Assembly: GCF_004000435.1 (NCBI RefSeq)
Contig: NZ_RBVZ01000001.1
Span: 558,001-622,000 of the forward strand
Origin: Alexandriicola marinus
Lineage (GTDB): Bacteria; Pseudomonadota; Alphaproteobacteria; Rhodobacterales; Rhodobacteraceae
Direction: 5' to 3'
DNA: 64,000 bases
Within the stretch, counting starts at the first letter, position 1, and each line of letters starts with the position of its first letter. Shown here one piece after another: positions 55,155 through 64,000 of the stretch. The notes beneath the pieces were generated by a model. That model was not told the DNA's origin, made no database searches, and was given only the letters and a program-made list of their open reading frames with translations. The translations under genes and the position numbers were made by a program.

Positions 55155-56663
55155 TCAATTGCCGTCGCGTCGGAACCGTGTGGCGTCTTCGGCGGCGGAG
55201 CGCAGCGCGTTCGATTTGTGAACGGTCTCCATGTATTCCGCCTCCGGGTCGCTGTCATGGACAACGCCGCCGCCCGCCTGGATATAGAGCTTGCGATCCT
55301 TCAGGATCGCAGTCCTCAGCGCGATGCACATGTCCATGTCACCGCGCGCCGAGAAATAGCCAAGCCCGCCGCCGTAGACTCCGCGCTTTTCGGGCTCCAG
55401 CTCGTCGATGATCTCCATCGCGCGGACCTTGGGGGCGCCTGACACGGTGCCGGCGGGCATGCCCGCGAAGAAGGCCGACAGCGCGTCATGTTCCGGCGCA
55501 AGCTCCCCCACGACGTTCGACACGATGTGCATCACGTGGGAATAACGCTCCACCACGAATTCCTCGGTCGGCCGGACGGTGCCGATCTTTGCCACCCGGC
55601 CCACATCGTTGCGCCCCAGATCGAGCAGCATCAGATGCTCGGCCAGTTCCTTTTCGTCGGCCATGAGGCTGGCCTCGTTGGCGCGGTCCTCGTCGGGTGT
55701 CGCGCCGCGCGGGCGGGTGCCGGCGATGGGCCGGATCGTCACCTCACGGTCGAAGACCCGGACGAGGATCTCGGGGCTTGCGCCCACGACCTGGAAGCCG
55801 CCGAAGTTGAAATAGAACATGAAGGGCGAGGGATTGGTGCGGCGCAGGCTGCGATAGAGCGCGAAGGGCGGCTCGTGGAAATCCACAGACCAGCGCTGCG
55901 AGGGCACGACCTGAAAGATGTCGCCCGCTCGGATATATTCCTTGGCCTTGTCGACCGCGGCCATGTAGGCGCCCTTGGTGAAATTCGACACGGGCGGCCC
56001 CGGCGGGCGCGGCTCGGACAATGCGCGGCTGTCGGTGGGCACGGGGCGGTCGAGTGCGCGCTGCGCGTCCATGACCCGCTCGGCGGCCTGCGCGAAGGCG
56101 GCCTTGGCGGTCAGCCCCGAATTTGCCCAGGCCGGGGCCACCAGGATCACGTCGCCCTTGACCCCGTCCAGCACCGCCACGACGGAGGGCCGCAGCATGA
56201 TGGCATCGGGCAGGCCCAGAGGATCGGGGTTGATGTCGGGCAGATGCTCCACCAGCCGGATCATGTCATAGCCCAGATAGCCGAACAGGCCGGCCGAGGC
56301 TGCGGGCAGATCGGCGGGCAGGTCGATCCGGCTTTCATCCAGAAGCGCGCGCAGCGAGGTCAGGGGATCGGCCGCCTCCTCGACGAAGGCCGCCTCGTCA
56401 TAGCGGGCCTCGCGGTTGATGCGCGCAGAGGTTCCCCGGCATTCCCAGATCAGGTCGGGGTTGAAGCCGATGATGGAATAGCGCCCGCGCACCTCGCCGC
56501 CGGTGACGCTTTCCAGCATGAAGGCATGTTTGCCCGCGCCCGCCAGTCGCAGCATGAGCGACACGGGCGTGTCGAGATCGGCGGCAAGCCGGGTCCAGAC
56601 GATCTGGTTGCGGCCGGCCTCGTATCCGTCGCGGAAGGCGTCGTATTCGGGAAGAAGCGCCAT
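55155..56663 (-). CDS. trpE: Anthranilate synthase component I
   Basis: The 502-residue enzyme makes anthranilate from chorismate. The tryptophan-feedback site lies near LESVTGGEVRGRYSIIGFNP, the chorismate site in FNFGGFQVVGASPEILVRV, and IAGTRPRGATPDEDRANE, HLMLLDLGRNDVGRVAK and GTVSGAPKVRAMEIIDELEP are intact. Only one base separates its ATG at 56663 from the ppiD stop codon, and no leader-peptide attenuator is present, so it depends on the ppiD promoter or one within ppiD. Confidence 0.96.
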   Translation of the reverse strand: MALLPEYDAFRDGYEAGRNQIVWTRLAADLDTPVSLMLRLAGAGKHAFMLESVTGGEVRGRYSIIGFNPDLIWECRGTSARINREARYDEAAFVEEAADPLTSLRALLDESRIDLPADLPAASAGLFGYLGYDMIRLVEHLPDINPDPLGLPDAIMLRPSVVAVLDGVKGDVILVAPAWANSGLTAKAAFAQAAERVMDAQRALDRPVPTDSRALSEPRPPGPPVSNFTKGAYMAAVDKAKEYIRAGDIFQVVPSQRWSVDFHEPPFALYRSLRRTNPSPFMFYFNFGGFQVVGASPEILVRVFDREVTIRPIAGTRPRGATPDEDRANEASLMADEKELAEHLMLLDLGRNDVGRVAKIGTVRPTEEFVVERYSHVMHIVSNVVGELAPEHDALSAFFAGMPAGTVSGAPKVRAMEIIDELEPEKRGVYGGGLGYFSARGDMDMCIALRTAILKDRKLYIQAGGGVVHDSDPEAEYMETVHKSNALRSAAEDATRFRRDGN

Positions 56664-56664
56664 G

Positions 56665-58509
56665 TTACTGGAACGAGCCGTGGACCGCGTTGATCGCCGC
56701 CTGGTCGAGCGTGACCTCGGTCCGCGACCGGACGGCATTCGTATAGGCGGAGTAGATATCCTGCGAGATGCCTTGCGCCGCGCGTTCGGCGATTGCCTCG
56801 CGCTCGGCGACCATGGTCGGATCGTCCATATCCGCGGGGGCGATGCTGTCCAGCCGCACGACCGCGACCAGACCGTCGGGATCGCTGACGACCCGCGCCT
56901 CGCCCGGCGCCATGTCGAAGACGGCCTGCATGATCCCGCGCGGAGCGCCGGCGATGAAATCGCGACGGATCATGTCGATCTCGGCAAAGCCGGCAAGGCC
57001 AAACTCCGAGAATTCGGCCCCGCCCGCCACGGCCTCGGCGATCCGCTCGGCTTCGGCCTCGATGGCCTCGGCGCGGGCAGTGGCGGCGCGGTCGACGGTG
57101 ACGCGCTGGCGCACCTCGTCGAGCGGCTGGAGTTCGGGCGGCAGGATTTCATCGAGCCGCAGCACGACCAGTCCGCCATCGGCCAGTTCGGTCAATTCGG
57201 GAAAGGCGCCCACCTCGGCAGCACGGGCCGCGGTGCGGAACGCCTCATAGGCGGCGATCCCCGTCGTCTGGCCAGTCTGCCAGTCGAGGCTGCCTTCGGT
57301 CAGGATCGTGCGGTCGGCCAGATCCTCGATCGTCGCCCCGCCGGCCAGCAGATCCTCGATATCGCCGCGCGCCGAATCGATTTCGCGTCGCGCCCGATCC
57401 TGCGCCAGCTCGGCGCGCAGATCGTCGCGGGCCTCGTCGAAGGTGATTTCCTGCGCCGAAAGGATCGCATTCACCCGGAAAAGCGCCGGGCCCAGCCCGG
57501 TCGCGAACGGGCCAACCACGTCGCCGGACTCGGCGGTGAAGACACCATCGCCGGCGTCGTCAAGATCGTCGCGGGCCACGTCCCCCATGTCGACATCCGC
57601 CAGATCGAGCCCGCGTTCCGCGACCAGATCATCGAAACCGGCCTCACCCTCGGCGATCCGGGCAAGGGCGGCCTCGGCCGCGGCGGTGTCGGAAAAGACC
57701 AGTCGTTCGACAAGGCGCCGTTCCGGCTGGACATATTGGTCGAGCCGCGCGTCATACAGATCGCGGATCGCCTGCTCATCGACCTCGACCGCGTCCTGCA
57801 GATCCACGGGGTTGATGGCGGCATAGGTGATGCGGCGCCGTTCGGGGCGGGTATAGGTTTCGGGATTGGCCTCGTAATGGGCGATGATTTCCTCTTCGGT
57901 CGGGGCGGGCAGTTCCCCGGCAAGGGCGGCATCCGTGATCGCGGCCCAGCCAAAGCTGCGCCGTTCGCCGATAAAGGCGGTCAGGGCTTCGGCATAGGCA
58001 TCGGGCGTTGTCGTGCCGCCGATCACCGCCACCTGAAGAAGCGTCCGCGCCATTTCCTCGCGCAGGCGGGTTTCGAACTCGGCTTCGGTCAGGCCATTGG
58101 CCTCGAGCGTGAAGCGATAGGCCTCGCGGTCGAATTCACCCGACAGGCCGTTGAAGGCGGGCAGGGCGCGGACCCGTTCGGCCACCCGCGCATCGCCGAC
58201 CGACAGACCCAGGCTGGCGGCTTCATTGTCCAGAACCCGTTCGGACACGACCTGGCTCAGCACCTGACGGTCCAGACCGATGGATTGCGCCTGTGGAAAG
58301 CTGATCGTCGTGCCCAGCTGGGCCGAGAAGGCGTCGATCTGCTGGCTCAGCGCATTGGCATAGGCCTGAACCGGGATCGGTTTGTCGCCTGCCGTCCCGA
58401 TCGATCGGATCGAACCGCTCAGGTTTGCGCCACCAAAGCCGATCAGACCCACGAAAAGCAGGATCATGATGACCCAGCCGCCGATGCGCCGGTTGTTGTT
58501 CTTTGCCAT
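56665..58509 (-). CDS. ppiD: PpiD-type periplasmic folding factor (SurA_N/parvulin)
   Basis: The 614-residue protein has an N-terminal anchor (about 12-30, GGWVIMILLFVGLIGFGGAN), a SurA/PpiD chaperone-like region (YANALSQQIDAFSAQLG, ending about 190), a degenerate parvulin domain (about 255-350) and a second C-terminal arm. It should help fold exported proteins at the inner membrane surface. It lies directly upstream of trpE, an arrangement I have seen in other Rhodobacterales, and in this class the isomerase active site is often lost. Confidence 0.88.
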   Translation of the reverse strand: MAKNNNRRIGGWVIMILLFVGLIGFGGANLSGSIRSIGTAGDKPIPVQAYANALSQQIDAFSAQLGTTISFPQAQSIGLDRQVLSQVVSERVLDNEAASLGLSVGDARVAERVRALPAFNGLSGEFDREAYRFTLEANGLTEAEFETRLREEMARTLLQVAVIGGTTTPDAYAEALTAFIGERRSFGWAAITDAALAGELPAPTEEEIIAHYEANPETYTRPERRRITYAAINPVDLQDAVEVDEQAIRDLYDARLDQYVQPERRLVERLVFSDTAAAEAALARIAEGEAGFDDLVAERGLDLADVDMGDVARDDLDDAGDGVFTAESGDVVGPFATGLGPALFRVNAILSAQEITFDEARDDLRAELAQDRARREIDSARGDIEDLLAGGATIEDLADRTILTEGSLDWQTGQTTGIAAYEAFRTAARAAEVGAFPELTELADGGLVVLRLDEILPPELQPLDEVRQRVTVDRAATARAEAIEAEAERIAEAVAGGAEFSEFGLAGFAEIDMIRRDFIAGAPRGIMQAVFDMAPGEARVVSDPDGLVAVVRLDSIAPADMDDPTMVAEREAIAERAAQGISQDIYSAYTNAVRSRTEVTLDQAAINAVHGSFQ

Positions 58510-58548
58510 GGGTTTGCCCGCTCCGCTCGAATTGGCGTCCGGTTTTCT

Positions 58549-59763
58549 TTATTGACCGGGGGGCGGCTCTGCAAGCCTCGGCCCGCGCCGTGGATAGTCG
58601 AGACCGGCGAGACGGTCGAAAAGGGTGGCGATCCCGCCGGCATCTATATTGGCGAAGGCGATGCGCAGCTGATCGGCGCCGCCCGGGATGTCGTCGGGCA
58701 TGAACATCGTGCCGGGCAGCAGGAGCACGCTCGCGTCCCGCACCAGCTGGCGCGCGAGGTCATCGGACGGGATCGCGAAGGGATGTTCGACATAGGCGAA
58801 ATAGGCGCCAAGCCCCATCAGCCGCCAGCCCTGCGACGCAAGCGCGGGAAAGCCCTCTGCGATCGCGGCGCGACGGGCAAGGATTTCCGCGCGTTCGGCG
58901 GCCAGCCAGTCATCGAGGTTCTGCATCCCCCACAGGGCCGCGCGCTGACCCAGCTGGTTGGCGCAGATCGCGACCGAATCAAGGAATTTCTCCGCCTCGG
59001 CGATCCGGTCCGCGCCCGCCGTCATCGCGCCGACACGGTGGCCTGTCAGCCGGTAGGCCTTGGAAAAGGAATACAGCTGGATCAGCGTCTCCTGCCAGCC
59101 GGGGCGGGCGAACAGGTCGTGTGGCGGGCCGGGGCGGGCGTCGAAGTCGCGGTAGGTCTCGTCGATCACCAGCGCGATCCCCGCATCGCGGGCCAGATCG
59201 AAGAACGCGCCCACCAGGTCTGGCGGATATTCCACGCCGCCCGGATTGTTCGGCGAAACCAGAACGATAGCCCGCGTTTCTGACGTGATCAGGGCCGCGG
59301 CTTTGGTCGGGTCGGGCAACAGATCGGGGCCAGTGGGCAGGGGCACGGTCTTGATCCCGCTCATGTCGTTCCACATCCGGTGATTGAAGTAATAGGGCAC
59401 GGGCAGGATCACGTTCGATCCTTCCTCGCACAGCGACATCATCGCGGCGGCATAGGCCTGATTGCATCCCGAGGTGATGGCCACCTCCTGCGGATCGACA
59501 TGTCCGCCGTCTCGCGACCATTTCGCGGCCAGCGCCGTGCGCAGCTCTGGCAGGCCCAGAACCGGGCCGTAAAGATGCACGTCCGGATCGTCACGGACAA
59601 GCGCGGCCATGGCCTCGCGCAGGGCCAGCGGTGGCGCCCCGACCGGGGCCGCCTGGCTGACATTGATCAGCGGCCTGTCGGGCGGAAAGACGACCCCGCG
59701 CAGCCAGCTTTGCGCGGCCATGATCGGTGGGGCGAAGGCGCTTGCGGTGCGTCCCGGTGTCAT
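58549..59763 (-). CDS. Class I/II (fold type I) PLP-dependent aminotransferase
   Basis: This protein of 404 residues has the aspartate aminotransferase fold: TSGCNQAYAAAMMSLCEEGS, VSPNNPGGVEYPPDLV, the Asp-x-x-Tyr in VIDETYRDFD, and the pyridoxal lysine in YSFSKAYRLTGHRVGAM. The substrate pair is not clear from sequence. AAAGGGG precedes the ATG at 59763. It is on the same strand as gpt and LysE upstream; the gap to gpt is 35 bases, so one transcript is likely. Confidence 0.9.
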   Translation of the reverse strand: MTPGRTASAFAPPIMAAQSWLRGVVFPPDRPLINVSQAAPVGAPPLALREAMAALVRDDPDVHLYGPVLGLPELRTALAAKWSRDGGHVDPQEVAITSGCNQAYAAAMMSLCEEGSNVILPVPYYFNHRMWNDMSGIKTVPLPTGPDLLPDPTKAAALITSETRAIVLVSPNNPGGVEYPPDLVGAFFDLARDAGIALVIDETYRDFDARPGPPHDLFARPGWQETLIQLYSFSKAYRLTGHRVGAMTAGADRIAEAEKFLDSVAICANQLGQRAALWGMQNLDDWLAAERAEILARRAAIAEGFPALASQGWRLMGLGAYFAYVEHPFAIPSDDLARQLVRDASVLLLPGTMFMPDDIPGGADQLRIAFANIDAGGIATLFDRLAGLDYPRRGPRLAEPPPGQ

Positions 59764-59798
59764 GTCGGCCCCTTTCTGGTCGCGGTCGGGCTGTCTGA

Positions 59799-60317
59799 TC
59801 AGTTGGTGCCGCGATAGGGTTCCACGTATTGCAGTGCCATGTCCCACGGAAAGAAGATCCACGTGTCCTGGCTGACCTCGGTGATAAAGGTATCCACCTG
59901 CGGCCGGCCCATCGGCTTGGCATAGACAGTGGCGATATGGGCCTTGGGATAGAGGCTGCGCACCAGTTCGAGCGTTTTTCCCGTGTCGACAAGGTCATCG
60001 ACGATCAGGATCCCTTCGCCATCGCCCATCAGGGTATTGTCGGGCGATTTCAGGACCTCCGCATCGCGGCGTTGATCGGCCTTGCCGCCGCCGGAATGAT
60101 AGGACTTCACGCTGATCGTATCGACGGTGCGGATATCCAGCTCGCGCGAGACGATCATCGCGGGTGCCATGCCGCCCCGGGTGATGGCGACCACGGCACG
60201 CCATGCGCCGTCGTCGGGGCCCTGACCATCGAGCCGCCACGCAAGGGCGCGGCTGTCGCGGTGGATCTGATCCCAGCTGACGTGGAAGCCTTTTTCGTGG
60301 GGAAGACGGTCTTTCAT
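59799..60317 (-). CDS. gpt: Xanthine phosphoribosyltransferase
   Basis: The 172-residue salvage enzyme has the PRPP motif [15 protein letters not shown] and the purine-specific [20 protein letters not shown], with the [18 protein letters not shown]-terminus common to alphaproteobacterial Gpt. It makes XMP (and GMP) from free base and PRPP. The ATG at 60317 is supported by the conserved N-terminal [19 protein letters not shown]. It lies four bases after the LysE-type gene. Confidence 0.93.
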   Translation of the reverse strand: MKDRLPHEKGFHVSWDQIHRDSRALAWRLDGQGPDDGAWRAVVAITRGGMAPAMIVSRELDIRTVDTISVKSYHSGGGKADQRRDAEVLKSPDNTLMGDGEGILIVDDLVDTGKTLELVRSLYPKAHIATVYAKPMGRPQVDTFITEVSQDTWIFFPWDMALQYVEPYRGTN

Positions 60318-60321
60318 GGCG

Positions 60322-60924
60322 TTACCTGTCGATAAGCAATCGCAGACCAAGCGCGCCGAGGATCAGCGCGGCAGCCCGGTCGATCGCGGGTTTGAGCCGA
60401 AGATAGCCCGCGCGCGCGGGCCGGGTGGTCAGAAGTATCGCGAAGCCGGAATAGATCGCCAGCTCAACGAGGAAATGGTTCGCCACGATCAGCGCCTTGT
60501 CGACGAGCGCCAGCCCCGGCGGAAAGATCACCACCAGAACGGCCGCCGCGAAGAGCACCGATTTCGGGTTCAGCAGGTTGACGAGAACGCCGCCTAGAAA
60601 CGCGCGACGGCCCGGATGCGCGGCCTCGGCCACAGGGCGCGTGGCGTCGCGCCAGACATGGATTGCGATCCAGATCAGGTAGGCCGCCCCCGCGACCTTC
60701 ATCGCGAGATAGGCGGCGGGCACCAGCGCAAAGACAACCTCCAGCCCCAGAAGGGCCGCCGCCGTCCAGCATGCCGCCATCAGTGCAAGCCCCGCGCCGG
60801 TTGCGATTCCGGTGCTCCGGCCGGCCGAGATGGATTGGCGCAGCGCGAACATGAGGGCAGGGCCGGGGCTGGCGAGCGCGGCGAGTAGCGTCAGGTTGAA
60901 GGCGATCAGTTGGGCCGGCTCCAT
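60322..60924 (-). CDS. LysE/RhtB-family amino-acid exporter
   Basis: The 200-residue membrane protein has six helices and the LysE hallmarks [20 protein letters not shown] (after the first helix), GIATGAGLA and [19 protein letters not shown]. It would export amino acids or a metabolite of similar size; the substrate is unknown. It begins three bases after the fabI stop codon and ends four bases before gpt, so fabI-LysE-gpt form one operon. Confidence 0.92.
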   Translation of the reverse strand: MEPAQLIAFNLTLLAALASPGPALMFALRQSISAGRSTGIATGAGLALMAACWTAAALLGLEVVFALVPAAYLAMKVAGAAYLIWIAIHVWRDATRPVAEAAHPGRRAFLGGVLVNLLNPKSVLFAAAVLVVIFPPGLALVDKALIVANHFLVELAIYSGFAILLTTRPARAGYLRLKPAIDRAAALILGALGLRLLIDR

Positions 60925-60927
60925 CGC

Positions 60928-61749
<822 letters not shown>

Positions 61750-61888
61750 TGGTGATCCGTCCTTCTACTGCCCGGATGACCGACCGGGATTTCCCTCGTT
61801 TATGCCATCGGTTATCCCGCATCAAGGTGAAGCGGCCCCGATGAGCAGGCCCCTTGCGTGCCGGAATTTCTCAGAGGATGATCAGATC

Positions 61889-62494
61889 ATGAGCGACAGA
61901 ACAGGCATATTCGCAGGCGACGACCCGTTCGAGCTGGCAAGGCGCTGGCTGAGCGAGGCCGAAGAATCCGAAGTCAACGACGCCAACGCCATCGCCCTGT
62001 CCACCGTGGATGCGGACGGGATGCCGAATGTGCGCATGGTTCTTCTCAAGGAAATCGCGGCCGACAGTTTCGTGTTCTATACCAATTACGAAAGCGCCAA
62101 GGGCCGCGAGCTGGAACTGTCGGGCAAGGCGGCCTTCGTGCTGCACTGGAAATCGCTGCGCCGCCAGATTCGGGTGCGGGGCAACGTCACCCGGGAAGAC
62201 GGACCCGAGGCGGATGCCTATTTCGCATCGAGATCGCTCAGAAGCCGGCTCGGCGCATGGGCGTCGCGCCAGTCGCAGCCCCTGTCTTCGAGGGCGGCGC
62301 TGATGGCCGAAGTCGCAAAAGTCACCGCCACGAAGGGCACGAATCCCCCCCGCCCTCCGTTCTGGGGCGGATTCCGAATCTCGCCGATCGAAATTGAGTT
62401 CTGGGCTGATGGCGACTTCAGGTTGCATGATCGCTTTCGTTGGTCGCGCATAGATGGTTCCGGTAGGTGGAACGTTAACCGTCTCAACCCCTAA
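61889..62494 (+). CDS. pdxH: Pyridoxamine 5'-phosphate oxidase
   Basis: The 201-residue FMN enzyme makes pyridoxal phosphate. [20 protein letters not shown] is the flavin site, [15 protein letters not shown] the dimer contact and [15 protein letters not shown] with [18 protein letters not shown] the C-terminal signature. The ATG at 61889 lies ten bases after AGAGGA. It is alone, and its stop is followed by a small TCACG-CTT-CGTGA hairpin (62499-62511) in the leader of the next gene. Confidence 0.95.
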   Translation: MSDRTGIFAGDDPFELARRWLSEAEESEVNDANAIALSTVDADGMPNVRMVLLKEIAADSFVFYTNYESAKGRELELSGKAAFVLHWKSLRRQIRVRGNVTREDGPEADAYFASRSLRSRLGAWASRQSQPLSSRAALMAEVAKVTATKGTNPPRPPFWGGFRISPIEIEFWADGDFRLHDRFRWSRIDGSGRWNVNRLNP

Positions 62495-62620
62495 ATTTCA
62501 CGCTTCGTGAGTTGCAATTTACCTTGAGGGCTTGTGTTTCCGGGGCGAAACGTAGTCTTGTGAAGCCGTCGCAGGTGCGAGCCGTCAGGGGGGCTCTTTT
62601 CGCGATACGGGACAAGTTGA

Positions 62621-63169
62621 ATGACTGATATGCAAGACACCAAGCGCTCGACCGTGGTCGGGCACGTTAAGTGGTTTGATCCGTCCAAGGGTTATGGGTT
62701 CGTAGTGACGGATGAAGGTGGGCCGGACATCCTGCTGCATGCGAATGTACTGAGGAATTTCGGACAGAGCTCTCTGGCTGACGGCTCGGGTATCGAGTTG
62801 GTCGTGCAGGAGACCGATCGGGGGATGCAGGCGGCAGAGGTTCTGTCTGTCACGCCGCCATCCACAACCTCGATGGGCGCGGGGCTCGCCGACCTCGAAG
62901 GACACGATCCCGAGGAAATCGCCGCAAGACCGCTGGAACCCGCGCGCGTTAAGTGGTTCGATAAGGCGAAGGGCTTTGGCTTTGCCAATGTCTTCGGCCG
63001 GAGCGAGGACGTCTTCGTTCATATCGAAGTGCTGCGCCAATCCGGCCTAGCCGATCTCGCCCCGGGCGAGGCCGTGTGTATGCGGGTAATCGAGGGCCGG
63101 CGCGGAAGCCTGGCCGCGGAGGTGTTGGGATGGGACTCGGGCGTGCGCGAGGTCGGGTCGGACAGCTGA
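62621..63169 (+). CDS. Double cold-shock-domain protein
   Basis: The 182-residue protein has two cold-shock domains (about 10-77 and 106-172). The RNA-binding motifs are GHVKWFDPSKGYGFVV and ILLHANVL in the first, and ARVKWFDKAKGFGFANVFG with VFVHIEVL in the second; RNP1 and RNP2 are recognisable in both. It should bind single-stranded RNA or DNA and may melt structured transcripts. A leader of about 126 bases precedes the gene. It overlaps the DUF192 gene by 40 bases. Confidence 0.92.
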   Translation: MTDMQDTKRSTVVGHVKWFDPSKGYGFVVTDEGGPDILLHANVLRNFGQSSLADGSGIELVVQETDRGMQAAEVLSVTPPSTTSMGAGLADLEGHDPEEIAARPLEPARVKWFDKAKGFGFANVFGRSEDVFVHIEVLRQSGLADLAPGEAVCMRVIEGRRGSLAAEVLGWDSGVREVGSDS

Positions 63170-63624
63170 CCATTGCGCTGGCGATTTGGTTGGCAGGTGT
63201 CGGCTCCCCGGCGCTGGCCACATGCCAGCAGGATGTCGTCAGCATAGAAGGCGACTTCGGAAAGGTGAGGTTCACGGTCGAAGTGGCCGACGAACCCGCC
63301 GAACGATCCCGGGGCCTGATGTTCGTCGAAGAGATGGGCCGGTTCGAGGGAATGCTGTTCGTCTATGAACGGCCCCAGCGCGCATCGTTCTGGATGCGAA
63401 ACACCCTGATCCCACTGGACATGCTGTTTGCCGGTTCCGATGGAACCGTGACGCGCATCCACCGCGATGCGATCCCGCTGGACGAGACGCCGATCCCGGG
63501 GGGCAACGATGTGCAATTCGTGCTCGAGATCAATGGCGGTCTGGCCGAGAGGCTGGGGATCGAAGAGGGCGCCGTGATGCAGCATCCCGCGATTGGCCCC
63601 GATGCGGCGTTGCCCTGTCCTTAG
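63130..63624 (+). CDS. Exported DUF192 protein
   Basis: The 164-residue protein has a signal peptide (to about residue 30, ALATC) and the DUF192 core: FTVEVADEPAERSRGLMFVE, then FVYERPQRASFWMRNTLIPL, with the conserved WMRNTLIPLDMLF and EINGGLAERLGI. The family is small, secreted and of unknown role. The ATG at 63130 lies inside the cold-shock gene with GGAGG upstream, a 40-base overlap that suggests translational linkage. Confidence 0.9.
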   Translation: MGLGRARGRVGQLTIALAIWLAGVGSPALATCQQDVVSIEGDFGKVRFTVEVADEPAERSRGLMFVEEMGRFEGMLFVYERPQRASFWMRNTLIPLDMLFAGSDGTVTRIHRDAIPLDETPIPGGNDVQFVLEINGGLAERLGIEEGAVMQHPAIGPDAALPCP

Positions 63625-63668
63625 GGGCTTTTCAATGGCGCGCGCGCCGCGTATGGAAGGCCTCGGTC

Positions 63669-63745
63669 CGGGGCGTAGCGCAGCCTGGTAGCGCACCTGT
63701 TTTGGGAACAGGGGGTCGTGAGTTCGAATCTCTCCGCCCCGACCA
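63669..63745 (+). tRNA. tRNA-Pro (anticodon TGG)
   Basis: A full cloverleaf can be drawn: acceptor CGGGGCG (63669-63675) with CGCCCCG (63735-63741), the anticodon arm CCTGT-TTTGGGA-ACAGG with TGG as anticodon, and the T loop TTCGAAT. The discriminator A and an encoded CCA follow (63742-63745). It reads CCA proline codons and, with wobble, others. Confidence 0.95.
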
Positions 63746-64000
63746 CATCCTTCTTCTGTTTGAGTAGGCGGCCCGACACCTGGATACCCGGTGTCGCGCG
63801 GTATGCCGTTGCATTCAGGGCCACTACATCTAGAAGAGAATTGGCCACGGTGCGTGAATTCCATCTAGATGTGGGGTGTCGTGGCTTGTGGGCAACAGCC
63901 TGTCGGTCGCCTGGCGTGTCATCCCCCTGGCCGCTCCGGGCTGTGGGCAAGTCGGGGACAACTTCACCCGATGTCTGAATTCGATCGTCTAAACCCTTTG
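63746..64000. other. Non-coding end of the window after tRNA-Pro
   Basis: No gene that I can support starts here. A GC-rich hairpin (CGACACC at 63774-63780 with GGTGTCG at 63790-63796) follows the tRNA. An inverted repeat lies at 63826-63872, and two TGTGGGCAA copies at 63887-63895 and 63942-63950. The sequence may belong to a promoter or an element beyond the window. Confidence 0.4.
63826..63872. repeat. Inverted repeat downstream of tRNA-Pro
   Basis: ACATCTAGA (63826-63834) and TCTAGATGT (63864-63872) are perfect arms, and GAATT (63838-63842) with AATTC (63857-63861) extend them, leaving a 14-base centre. The function is unknown. Confidence 0.5.

Noticed and set aside
63887-63950. Two TGTGGGCAA copies as possible DnaA boxes
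   Set aside because: Each differs from the TGTGGATAA consensus at two positions, and no A/T-rich unwinding element or origin gene is visible.

Overview
The window is a G+C-rich (about 64 percent) chromosomal segment from an alphaproteobacterium, most likely a marine Rhodobacterales (Roseobacter-type) organism. Supporting signs are an alphaproteobacterial SOS box (GTTC-N7-GTTC) in front of lexA, a zapA gene preceded by a ZauP-like coiled-coil gene, a VPLPA-CTERM-type exported protein, a gene-transfer-agent-type endolysin/holin pair inside the ccm locus, and a one-chain indolepyruvate ferredoxin oxidoreductase. The genus call is inference from gene content; no 16S or other marker rRNA is present.

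Layout. 1-144 is the 3' end of uvrA. 220-4192 is a minus-strand set: isobutyryl-CoA dehydrogenase, 3-hydroxyisobutyryl-CoA hydrolase, 3-hydroxyisobutyrate dehydrogenase and a Crp-type regulator, joined by four-base overlaps, followed by a DUF2892 membrane protein behind a consensus CRP site. 4358-9077 holds ybdK, the VPLPA-CTERM gene, mmsA and a divergent LysR gene, so most of valine breakdown lies in the first 9 kb. 9156-10993 has a CBS-domain protein, coaD and a GGDEF cyclase. 11022-15258 has a 52-residue DUF1127-like gene and two gap paralogues bracketing a PepSY / cytochrome b561 / membrane LuxR operon. 15487-20344 has a DUF808 protein, a JAMM-like lipoprotein coupled to tkt, and zauP-zapA. 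20345-26846 has an unknown membrane protein, grxD and bolA separated by a two-gene caspase-like cassette, a PhyH-type oxygenase and purL.

27133-35176 has a DGPF protein with an ECF42-type sigma factor, a LysR gene divergent from indolepyruvate ferredoxin oxidoreductase, an acyltransferase and murI. 35242-41346 has argC, ccmE, the endolysin/holin pair, ccmF, ccmH and an enoyl-CoA hydratase. 41347-42458 holds only a frameshifted pseudogene. 42515-48243 has gltA, gltX, comEC and lexA. 48315-56663 holds molybdenum-cofactor genes (moaC, moeA) and tryptophan genes (trpE, trpG, trpD, trpC) interrupted by ung and by an oppositely oriented polysaccharide-deacetylase-like gene. 56665-63624 has ppiD, an aminotransferase, gpt, a LysE-type exporter, fabI, pdxH, a double cold-shock-domain protein and a DUF192 protein. 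A tRNA-Pro(TGG) and a non-coding stretch with an inverted repeat end the window.

Most of the window is housekeeping. The parts that most merit a second look are the caspase-like cassette between bolA and grxD (21755-22752, with an in-frame stop at its third codon), the PepSY-b561-LuxR operon (12644-14024), the tkt-coupled JAMM-like lipoprotein (16531-17166), matching palindromes in front of both gap genes, the CRP-type regulator with a matching site beside it, and a family of A/T-core hairpins at gene ends. All functions are assigned by reading motifs and context; no database search was run.
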